Assembly (NCBI GenBank): GCA_013697015.1
Contig: JACCXL010000018.1
Span: forward strand, 1-5,197
Origin: Chthoniobacterales bacterium
GTDB taxonomy: Bacteria; Verrucomicrobiota; Verrucomicrobiia; Chthoniobacterales; UBA10450
Direction: 5' to 3'
DNA length: 5,197 nucleotides
The position numbers were made by a program, and so were the translations under genes. This document shows positions 1 to 5,197 of the stretch, in pieces; the first letter of the stretch is position 1; each line of letters opens with the position of its first letter. Under the pieces are notes generated by a model. It was given only the letters and a program-made list of their open reading frames with translations. It did not search any database and was not told the origin of the DNA.

Positions 1-1913
1 ATGTGCGCATGCCGCCGGGATGGGATGGAATCGAGACCATCTCGCGCATATGGAAGGAGTTCCCCGATCTGCAGATCGTGATCTGCACGGCTTATTCCGA
101 CTACTCCTGGGACGAAATCGCCAAGTCCATCGGTAACTCCGATCAGATGCTGGTGCTGAAGAAGCCCTTCGACAACGTCGAGGTGCTGCAAATGGCGCAC
201 GCCCTCTCGAAAAAATGGCAGCTCACTCAGATGGCGCGCCGGCAAATGGAGGAACTGGATGCGCAGGTGAATCAGCGCACAGCGGAGTTGCGGGCGGCCA
301 ATGCACGACTCACCGGTGAAGTTGCCGAGCGCACGGCGGCCGAGGAGGCGCTGCGCCAATCCGAAGAGCGCTTTTCCAAGGCTTTTCACAGCAGTCCCAT
401 TCCGATGATTATTCAGCGGCCCGATGGGAACGGTTGTCTCGATGCGAATGTTAGCTTCCTTGAATTGATCAATGCCGAACGCGCGGCGGTGCTCGCCGGC
501 GAGATGAGATTATGGGGCGACGATGCCACGGCGATGGCCATCTGCGAGAAGCTTGCTGCTCGAGACGTGATTCGCAATTTAGCGGCTACGATTCGCACCA
601 CCGGCGGCGACACGCGCGAAGTTCTTGTCGCCACGGAGAATTTGGAACTGGGCAACGTCCCCTACCACCTCCTTATCCTGCAGGACATCACCGACCGCAT
701 GCGTTTGGAAAATGAACTCCGCCAGGCTCAAAAAATGGAAGCAGTAGGGCGTCTCGCGGCGGGCGTGGCGCACGATTTCAACAACATCCTCACCGTTATC
801 CTAGGGAATACGGCGATGCAGCTGCGCAACCCGCAGCTCGATGGAAAGCTCAGCGCTTCTTTGCATCAGGTGCAGCGTGCCGCGGAACGCGCTACCGCTT
901 TGACCCGCCAGCTCCTCGCTTACAGTCGCAAACAAATCATTCAACGCCGCCCGCTCGCGCTCAGTGGCGTAGTTGAGCAGACGGTCGCCATGCTGCGCCG
1001 GATCATCGGCGAACACATCGCCCTCGACATGCAGCTTGCGCCCGACCTGCCGCCTATTTTTGCTGACTCAAGCAGCGTAGACCAGGTCATCATGAACCTC
1101 GCGCTAAATGCTCGCGACGCCATGCCTGAAGGCGGCAAGCTCACGATCACGACTCTCCGAGTTGAAACTGACGAGGCGGCCCGCGGGCGCAATCCCGACG
1201 CACAGCTGGGACCGCACATTTGTCTGGCTGTGAAAGACACGGGGTGTGGAATGAGCACAGCTACAGTGGCGCGTATCTTTGAACCGTTTTTCACGACCAA
1301 GGGTCCAGGCAAAGGAACCGGAATGGGACTCGCCACTGTCTACGGTGTGCTCAAGCAACACGGTGGCTGGATTGAAGTCGAGAGCGCGCCGCGCCGCGGC
1401 ACAAGCATTCGAGCATTCTTCCCGCTCAGCGTGGACGGAGTGGCTGCCGACTCCGGCAAGCCCGAGAGGTTGCCTGCCGAGTGCGCGCCGACTACGAGCA
1501 TCACTATTCTTGTCGTGGAGGATGAAGAGATGTTACGCGAGTTTGTCAGTGATGCGCTTGGTGCTTTGGGTTACCGCGTCTTGTCTGCGCCGAATGGTCG
1601 CGCTGCGCTTGAAATCTGGGCCGAGCACCACGAACAGATCGACCTGCTGCTCACCGACGTCGTCATGCCCGAGTCGATCTCTGGCCGGGAGCTGGCACAC
1701 ACGCTCATTATGGATAAGCCCGACCTTAAGGTCATCTTTACCAGCGGCTACAGTGCTGAATTGATTGGCACGGACTTCGAGCGCGAAAAACAGCACGCCT
1801 TTCTCGCTAAGCCGTATCTCCCCGACCGACTTGCCCAGACCGTCGCTGAGCACCTCCAGTCTCAGCCTGCCATGATAGCTAGCCGCGCCTCGGTCCTACC
1901 GGTGCTTACCTGA
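1..1913 (+). CDS. Hybrid sensor histidine kinase (REC-PAS-HisKA-HATPase-REC), 5' truncated by window edge
   Basis: Two-component hybrid kinase that autophosphorylates on His and passes phosphate to receiver Asp residues. The frame is open to the left edge, so the gene starts upstream and residues here are numbered from the GTG at position 3. Domains in order: the C-terminal half of a receiver (about 1-65, with T29 in ICTAYSD and K54 in LKKPFD); a charged helical linker, probably coiled coil (about 68-120); a PAS-like sensor domain (about 120-230, beginning SEERFSKAF); HisKA with the H-box GVAHDFNNIL (H257); HATPase_c with N-box NLALNARDA (about 365-373), G1 box DTGCGM (412-417), F box FEPFFTTK and G2 box GKGTGMGLA (436-444); and a C-terminal receiver with acidic D507, phospho-acceptor D552 in TDVVMP, T580 and K603. 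All catalytic motifs are intact. No transmembrane segment is visible, so it is probably cytoplasmic. The signal sensed is unknown. The stop is TGA 1911-1913. Confidence 0.93.
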   Translation, partial: VRMPPGWDGIETISRIWKEFPDLQIVICTAYSDYSWDEIAKSIGNSDQMLVLKKPFDNVEVLQMAHALSKKWQLTQMARRQMEELDAQVNQRTAELRAANARLTGEVAERTAAEEALRQSEERFSKAFHSSPIPMIIQRPDGNGCLDANVSFLELINAERAAVLAGEMRLWGDDATAMAICEKLAARDVIRNLAATIRTTGGDTREVLVATENLELGNVPYHLLILQDITDRMRLENELRQAQKMEAVGRLAAGVAHDFNNILTVILGNTAMQLRNPQLDGKLSASLHQVQRAAERATALTRQLLAYSRKQIIQRRPLALSGVVEQTVAMLRRIIGEHIALDMQLAPDLPPIFADSSSVDQVIMNLALNARDAMPEGGKLTITTLRVETDEAARGRNPDAQLGPHICLAVKDTGCGMSTATVARIFEPFFTTKGPGKGTGMGLATVYGVLKQHGGWIEVESAPRRGTSIRAFFPLSVDGVAADSGKPERLPAECAPTTSITILVVEDEEMLREFVSDALGALGYRVLSAPNGRAALEIWAEHHEQIDLLLTDVVMPESISGRELAHTLIMDKPDLKVIFTSGYSAELIGTDFEREKQHAFLAKPYLPDRLAQTVAEHLQSQPAMIASRASVLPVLT

Positions 1914-2149
1914 CTATTTAATCCTGTCATAGACTGTCGAGCATTGGGTGGTTAACACAGTTGAAGAGCAGTTGACGAGGCTGGAGCATGACCGCTTTCT
2001 GGCTCGATGACGGACTATGAGCCACAGTTGCCGCAGGGGACTTGCGATCTCTCGACGTCAGCCGCGCGAGCTTAAGAACGGGATTGCGCGCGCTTTGATT
2101 TCTAATTCGCTGGCAACGTTGTAAAGCGCGTCGCTCGCCGATTTCGGAC
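1914..2149. other. Convergent intergenic region without a convincing gene
   Basis: This 236-bp gap lies between the stop of the hybrid kinase and the stop of the minus-strand flavin monooxygenase. All frames are broken by stops within short distances. The longest coding-like piece is a 20-codon stretch from GTG 1948 to TGA 2008-2010, too short to support as a gene. No tRNA-like structure or tandem repeat was seen. The only clear structure is the inverted repeat at 2089-2130, listed separately. Confidence 0.6.
2089..2130. terminator. Inverted repeat between convergent genes, weak terminator candidate
   Basis: The arm CGCGCTTT (2089-2096) is perfectly complementary to AAAGCGCG (2123-2130), giving an 8-bp GC-rich stem with a 26-nt loop. 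It sits about 20 bp past the stop of the minus-strand monooxygenase and about 175 bp past the kinase stop, where a bidirectional terminator would be expected. Neither side has a T-run after the stem and the loop is long, so intrinsic termination is doubtful. It could be a chance palindrome. Confidence 0.25.
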
Positions 2150-3241
2150 TTAGACTGTGCTCTTCGTGCCGGAATTTTGCGCTGCGTGATTCAAGACAAA
2201 ACCGTTCGCGGCCGGAGCGCGGTAGCGGATCACGTCCTCAGCGAAGCGCTCCATCTCTTCGAGTTGCGGGCTGCATTGCAGGAGCAATAAATCCACGCCA
2301 GCCTCTTCAAACGCCGCGATGCAGTTGCGCACTTTTTCGGGAGTTCCCACCAAGCCGGAACGCAGACCTCGATTCGTGACGGAATAATCCTCGAGTGACA
2401 CCTGGCTTTCGAGCTGTGTGCCGGCGAGCCATTGTTGGTAATTGTCGTAGCCCCGCGCGTGCTGTTTCACGTCCGTGATGCGATCGAGTTCCTGTTTCGC
2501 TTCGCGCTCGCTGTCCCGCACGACGGAGTAGGCGGCGACTCCAAACGTCATCGGCGGTAGACCCTTTCGCTCCCGTCGCTCCGACATATCGGCGATTTTC
2601 TTTCGCACGGTTTCCGGCGAATCACCGTGCATGACGTAGGCGTCGCATTGGGTCGCGATCATCTCCTTAGCGGCTTCCGATTCGCCGCCAGCGTAGATCA
2701 CCGGCCGCGGCTTCGAGACCGGCTTTGGTTGCATGATCGCATCCTCGACATTGTAAAATTTCCCGGAGATCGAGAAGTGATCTTCCTTCCAAAGCCGGTC
2801 GACGACTTCCAGCCATTCCGAGGTGCGCGCGTAGCGATCGTCGTGCTGTTCGAAGTGGACACCGTACTTCTTCGCCTCGTCCGCCCACCAGGATGAAACG
2901 ACATTGAGCGACAGCCGGCCCGGTCCCGCGATGTGATCGATGTTGGCGGCTTGCTTCGCCAACAAGGCCGGTGAATGAAACGTCGGACGCACCGCCACCA
3001 TCAGCTCGAGGCGTTTCGTGACCGCGGCGAGCGCGGCCGCGGTGGACCACGCATCGAGCGCCGGAGCGTCCGCGCCTTTCAGGTCATTAAGATTTAGCTC
3101 AGCGATGAGTGTGAGATCGAACCCTATCTCTTCGCTGCGGCGCGCCAGACGACTCGCGTAGGCCCAAGTTGCTTCCATGTTTTCGTGCTCCACGTTACGA
3201 AGCCATCCGCCGAAAACCGGCAGCCAATATCCGTATTTCAT
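2150..3241 (-). CDS. LLM class flavin-dependent monooxygenase, SsuD/SfnG-like
   Basis: A 363-residue TIM-barrel oxidoreductase of the bacterial luciferase-like superfamily. Members use reduced FMN, usually supplied by a separate reductase, and O2 to oxygenate small molecules such as alkanesulfonates, dimethyl sulfone or amines. Family marks are the N-terminal strand KYGYWLP (2-8), RLELMVAVRP (77-86), the SPALLAKQAANIDHIAGPGRLSL-type helix-turn near 90-112, NVVSSWW (113-119), HDDRYARTSEWLEVV (133-147), QPKPVSKPRPVIYAGG with the probable FMN-phosphate loop near AGGESEAA (184-191), and an Arg-containing LVGTPEKV segment (R291, R294, 297-304). The length is normal for the SsuD/SfnG branch. The start ATG (3241-3239) overlaps the TGA of the upstream ATP-grasp gene as ATGA, and a good ribosome site precedes it. 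No flavin reductase or sulfonate transporter is visible here, so a sulfur substrate is not assured. The substrate is unknown; the superfamily call is firm. Confidence 0.9.
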   Translation of the reverse strand: MKYGYWLPVFGGWLRNVEHENMEATWAYASRLARRSEEIGFDLTLIAELNLNDLKGADAPALDAWSTAAALAAVTKRLELMVAVRPTFHSPALLAKQAANIDHIAGPGRLSLNVVSSWWADEAKKYGVHFEQHDDRYARTSEWLEVVDRLWKEDHFSISGKFYNVEDAIMQPKPVSKPRPVIYAGGESEAAKEMIATQCDAYVMHGDSPETVRKKIADMSERRERKGLPPMTFGVAAYSVVRDSEREAKQELDRITDVKQHARGYDNYQQWLAGTQLESQVSLEDYSVTNRGLRSGLVGTPEKVRNCIAAFEEAGVDLLLLQCSPQLEEMERFAEDVIRYRAPAANGFVLNHAAQNSGTKSTV

Positions 3242-4206
3242 CTGTTCCTTTCCTGCATCAGGTAATCGACCAGCCGCGCGTGCGGGTCGAACCCAAGGAT
3301 ACGCGGCGCGTCGGCCACGAAATTTGAAAGCGCGTTAATGTCGTAGAAGAGGAGCCGTCCGTCGCGATCGTCGCTTAGGTACTCGACTCCGCCGACGTCG
3401 ATTCCCGCCGCCGCGACGATTCGCTCGACCGTCCTGATGACCTCAGGCGGTGGCTGATACGGTTCGATCTTCAAGCCAGCCTTCGGACCATCGGCAAGAC
3501 ATATCGCGTCCTGGGCCGCAGCATTCTCGACCTGGCAAATCTCGGCCGGGCAGAGATTAAAATGCTCGCCCGTGGTGAAGATCTTCATCGCGTAAAGGAA
3601 TTTGCCGCCGAGTGTTTCGACGCGCGTGATGTGTCCGCCGCGCGCCGGAATGAACTCCTGCACGAGCGCGGTGCGGTCGATCCCGAGATCGATCTGGTTT
3701 GTCGCAAGGGCGCGACGAAGTTCGTCCTCGGAATTGACCCGTACGATCCCCGCCCCGCGCCCTCCGATATTGGGCTTGATGAGGAGCGGAAAGCCGAGGG
3801 TGGTGGCGACGCGCCCCGTTTCTTCAACGCAATTGATCACACGCGAGCGTGGTGCGGCGATACCTAACGAGTGAAAGAGTGAAAGCTGCCGCGCTTTGGA
3901 AATTTCGATCTCGAACGCGCTTTGCCCGTTGATCACCCGTGTGCCCGTGCTTTCGACGTAAGCGAGATAATCGCGGGTGAAAAAAATGCCCTGACCGTGG
4001 CCGCGCAGATAGGCCGAAGCGCTCATCCGATTGAAGAGCAGCGCGTATTTCTTAGCGCGACCGGTGATGTCGTAGGAATGACAACGCGCGTCGATGTGCA
4101 CATAGGCCGTCGATCGCTTGTCCAGCTCGGCAAAGAGCGGCCGGAACCAGTCCTGATGCTCGTAATAAATCGCGATCGGTAGCTGCGGTTTCATCATCGG
4201 ATCCAC
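3238..4206 (-). CDS. RimK-like ATP-grasp ligase of unknown substrate
   Basis: A protein of up to 322 residues with an ATP-grasp ligase fold (COG0189/RimK type). This family joins a carboxylate to an amine or other nucleophile through an acyl-phosphate, using ATP and Mg. Visible parts: a pre-ATP-grasp N-terminal domain (about 10-95); the K104 region SKARQLSLFHSLGI; the nucleotide-binding FPLLIKPNIGGRGAGIVRV (139-157, with K144 and a glycine loop); LVQEFIPA (181-188, adenine-side E184); and the metal-binding pair E275 in GGVEYL and D289/N291 in FYDIN. A segment around 216-228 with C219 and C224 is distinctive. The GTG at 4206 gives the longest form, but it has no ribosome site; the ATGs at 4197 or 4194, preceded by a weak GGA, may be the true start (319 or 318 residues). 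It lies about 25 nt after msrA and overlaps the monooxygenase by 4 nt. The substrate is not identifiable: a peptide, amino acid or glutathione-like acceptor are all possible. Confidence 0.85.
   Translation of the reverse strand: MDPMMKPQLPIAIYYEHQDWFRPLFAELDKRSTAYVHIDARCHSYDITGRAKKYALLFNRMSASAYLRGHGQGIFFTRDYLAYVESTGTRVINGQSAFEIEISKARQLSLFHSLGIAAPRSRVINCVEETGRVATTLGFPLLIKPNIGGRGAGIVRVNSEDELRRALATNQIDLGIDRTALVQEFIPARGGHITRVETLGGKFLYAMKIFTTGEHFNLCPAEICQVENAAAQDAICLADGPKAGLKIEPYQPPPEVIRTVERIVAAAGIDVGGVEYLSDDRDGRLLFYDINALSNFVADAPRILGFDPHARLVDYLMQERNR
3246..3254 (-). promoter_or_regulatory. Ribosome binding site of the monooxygenase, inside the ATP-grasp gene
   Basis: Read on the minus strand, AGGAAAGGA ends 4 nt before the ATG at 3241. 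It gives two overlapping purine-rich Shine-Dalgarno matches and supports the ATG at 3241 as the real start. It lies within the last codons of the upstream ATP-grasp gene, which fits translational coupling through the ATGA overlap. Confidence 0.6.
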
Positions 4207-4231
4207 GGCGAAGTAAACCGGAGGTGCCGCC

Positions 4232-4843
4232 TCAGTGCGCCTCGCCCCATGTGGCCTTCAGATACCCGTTTCGCCCCGAGCCGAAGCGGTACATCCCGTA
4301 AGCCATCGGATTCTTGATGTAGTATTTCTGGTGATACTCCTCGGCCGGCCAGAACTTACCCGCAGGCAAAATAACGGTCGCGATCGGCTTTTTGAATTTG
4401 CCTGATTGCGCAAGCTGCTCCTTCGATCGTTCGGCGGCGGCTTTCTGTTCCTCGGTCGTGTAGAAAATCGCCGTTGTGTATTGATCGCCGAAGTCGTGGA
4501 ACTGTCCGTCTGTCTGAATAGGACTGATGTTGTGCCAGAAAATTTCGAGCAGCTTGTCATACGAAATCTTCGCCGGATCGAACGTCACTTCGATAGCCTC
4601 GCGATGCGTGGTTTCGCCGGCTGAGACCTGCTGGTAGGTTGGATTTTCCTCTCTACCTCCCGCGAAGCCGACGAGAGTAGAGACGACTCCCGGAGCGTGA
4701 TCGAAGGGCGGCTGCATGCACCAGAAACATCCGCCGGCGAAGACGGCTTTTTCGAGAACCGGAGTATTTTCCTGCCCCGCTGCAGAACCCACTCTCAGCA
4801 GGAGCGCCGCGATCAGGCTAAAAGTCAGAAGCACCCTTTTCAC
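4232..4843 (-). CDS. msrA: Peptide-methionine (S)-S-oxide reductase MsrA, exported
   Basis: Reduces the S-epimer of methionine sulfoxide, free or in proteins, repairing oxidative damage. The 203-residue product begins with a Sec-type signal peptide: MKR, then a hydrophobic run (about 4-17), with likely cleavage after the Ala residues near 21-22. There is no lipobox Cys, so the mature enzyme is probably periplasmic. The catalytic motif is GCFWC (38-42): C39 is the nucleophile and C42 the likely resolving Cys. These are the only cysteines in the protein. Other family residues are present: VGFAGG (58-63), NPTYQQVSAGETTHREAI with E82, HDFGDQYTTAIFY (D117, Y122) and the EEYHQKYYIKNP C-terminal motif (168-179). 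The start is GTG (4843-4841); a short-spaced AGGA lies just upstream, and no in-frame ATG is near. It appears to head an operon with the ATP-grasp and monooxygenase genes and diverges from the membrane-protein gene. Confidence 0.95.
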   Translation of the reverse strand: MKRVLLTFSLIAALLLRVGSAAGQENTPVLEKAVFAGGCFWCMQPPFDHAPGVVSTLVGFAGGREENPTYQQVSAGETTHREAIEVTFDPAKISYDKLLEIFWHNISPIQTDGQFHDFGDQYTTAIFYTTEEQKAAAERSKEQLAQSGKFKKPIATVILPAGKFWPAEEYHQKYYIKNPMAYGMYRFGSGRNGYLKATWGEAH

Positions 4844-4848
4844 GTTCC

Positions 4849-4854
4849 TATAAG
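4849..4854 (+). promoter_or_regulatory. Possible -10 element for the divergent membrane-protein gene
   Basis: TATAAG matches the sigma70 -10 consensus at 5 of 6 positions and lies about 40 bp before the GTG at 4894, which would leave a leader of roughly 33 nt. No good -35 hexamer is seen at the usual distance, where the sequence lies within the msrA signal-peptide codons. Treat it as a candidate only. Confidence 0.22.
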
Positions 4855-4870
4855 TGGCGGCAGTCTCGGT

Positions 4871-4898
4871 TTTATTCCAATCGAAGGTGATCTGTGAA
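4871..4898 (-). promoter_or_regulatory. Possible sigma70-type promoter of the msrA operon
   Basis: On the minus strand, TTCACA (4898-4893, 5 of 6 to TTGACA) is followed after 16 nt by AATAAA (4876-4871, 4 of 6 to TATAAT). Transcription would start near 4864 and leave a leader of about 20 nt before the msrA GTG. The -35 hexamer overlaps the GTG start codon of the divergent gene. The match is modest, and consensus rules may not hold if the host is not a proteobacterium. Confidence 0.3.
4885..4892 (+). promoter_or_regulatory. Strong ribosome binding site deciding the GTG start at 4894
   Basis: AGGTGATC is complementary over 8 nt to the usual 3' tail of 16S rRNA (GATCACCT). Its GG core ends 6 nt before the GTG at 4894. 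This is the best ribosome site in the window and is the main reason to choose that GTG for the right-hand membrane protein. Confidence 0.65.
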
Positions 4899-5197
4899 TC
4901 GGCGCGATCACCGGGAACCAGAGCAAGGATCGGTCGCCAGCCGGCTCTTCGACCCGCGCGGCTGGCGGCTGATTATTCCTGGCGTTCTCGCAGCGACGCT
5001 TCTCTTTGTCGTCCTGCTTTGGCCTACACTCCTGACTAACTACCGCGGCCTGCCGCCGGTCAGCGCACGGCTGATTGCCTCGCTGGAAATGCTCATCTCC
5101 TTTTCGGTCTGCGGGCTGGGCATCATGTTTTTCTACGGGTTGCTCCGTCACCCGCGTTCAGTGGCGACGGGAAAGGCCGTGCCGGCAAGGGTAGAAT
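4894..5197 (+). CDS. Small membrane protein of unknown function, 3' end cut by window edge
   Basis: From GTG 4894 the frame stays open for 101 codons to the right edge, so the C-terminus is missing. The product has a charged hydrophilic N-terminus (about 1-25, starting MNRRDHREPEQG), a strongly hydrophobic segment near 26-47 (LIIPGVLAATLLFVVLLWP), a short polar loop (NYRGLPPVSARL), and a second hydrophobic segment near 63-84 ending FFYGLLRHPR. After that it turns basic and polar. By the positive-inside rule both termini would be cytoplasmic. The excellent Shine-Dalgarno sequence and the codon-structured hydrophobic pattern support this frame over overlapping ones. It diverges from msrA across 50 bp and may share control with it. 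I do not recognise the family. Confidence 0.72.
   Translation, partial: MNRRDHREPEQGSVASRLFDPRGWRLIIPGVLAATLLFVVLLWPTLLTNYRGLPPVSARLIASLEMLISFSVCGLGIMFFYGLLRHPRSVATGKAVPARVE

Noticed and set aside
941..1336. Minus-strand open frame opposite the kinase domain
   Set aside because: It is antisense to strongly conserved N- and G-box coding sequence, and its product has low-complexity composition and no recognisable motif.
1279..1764. Plus-strand open frame of about 160 codons inside the kinase gene
   Set aside because: It lies wholly within the HATPase and receiver coding region in another frame. Its product is Ser/Arg/Pro-rich without domain motifs, typical of a shadow frame in high-GC DNA.
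1948..2010. Twenty-codon coding-like stretch after the kinase gene, possible gene remnant
   Set aside because: It is too short, has no ribosome site, and no continuation in any frame resembles a known family. It could be chance.
2667..3050. Second minus-strand open frame inside the monooxygenase gene
   Set aside because: The monooxygenase frame carries the conserved luciferase-like motifs through this region. The alternative frame has none.
4854..5039. Plus-strand ATG- or GTG-like frame overlapping the membrane-protein start in another frame
   Set aside because: Its product is Arg/Ala/Ser-rich with no motif and ends early. The GTG at 4894 in the neighbouring frame has the better ribosome site and gives a coherent membrane protein.
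4840..5151. Minus-strand open frame upstream of msrA
   Set aside because: It is antisense to the membrane-protein gene, which has a strong ribosome site and clear hydrophobic helices. The antisense product is a Gln/Arg/Glu-rich chain with no family features, and it overlaps the msrA start.
1..5197. CRISPR arrays, tRNA or rRNA genes, insertion sequences, riboswitches, defence systems
   Set aside because: No regularly spaced repeats, cloverleaf-like sequence, transposase motifs, terminal inverted repeats or nuclease-type defence genes were found by reading both strands.

Overview
The window is a 5.2-kb stretch of ordinary-looking bacterial chromosome with moderately high GC and dense coding. 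It has five protein genes, no RNA genes, no mobile elements and no CRISPR. Both edges cut through genes. A Sec-type signal peptide on MsrA, a large multi-domain hybrid histidine kinase and GTG starts suggest a Gram-negative soil or freshwater bacterium. The N-terminal receiver signature of the kinase (PPGWDG, ICTAYSDYSW, LKKPFD) is one I associate with Verrucomicrobiota, Planctomycetota and related groups. That placement is a guess from style, not a demonstrated identification.

Layout. (1) Positions 1-1913, plus strand: the 3' part of a hybrid sensor kinase ordered receiver, coiled coil, PAS, HisKA, HATPase and receiver. Its first receiver is cut by the window edge almost exactly at the expected phospho-accepting Asp. 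(2) Positions 1914-2149: a convergent intergenic gap with one GC-rich inverted repeat and no convincing gene. (3) Positions 4843 to 2150, minus strand: a compact three-gene run. It holds msrA (exported methionine sulfoxide reductase A), then a RimK-like ATP-grasp ligase about 25 nt downstream, then a luciferase-like (LLM, SsuD/SfnG-type) flavin-dependent monooxygenase that overlaps the ligase stop by an ATGA. (4) Positions 4894-5197, plus strand: the start of a small membrane protein with two predicted transmembrane segments, divergent from msrA across a 50-bp gap and running off the right edge.

How the genes may work together. The kinase is convergent with the minus-strand run and gives no sign of a shared role. 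The ligase and monooxygenase are almost certainly co-transcribed and translationally coupled, which suggests consecutive steps on one substrate: ATP-dependent amide or peptide-type bond formation plus an FMNH2-dependent oxygenation. The substrate cannot be read from sequence. MsrA upstream deals with oxidised methionine in the envelope, so an oxidation or organosulfur theme is possible but unproven. The ligase-monooxygenase pair is the part of the window most worth following up.
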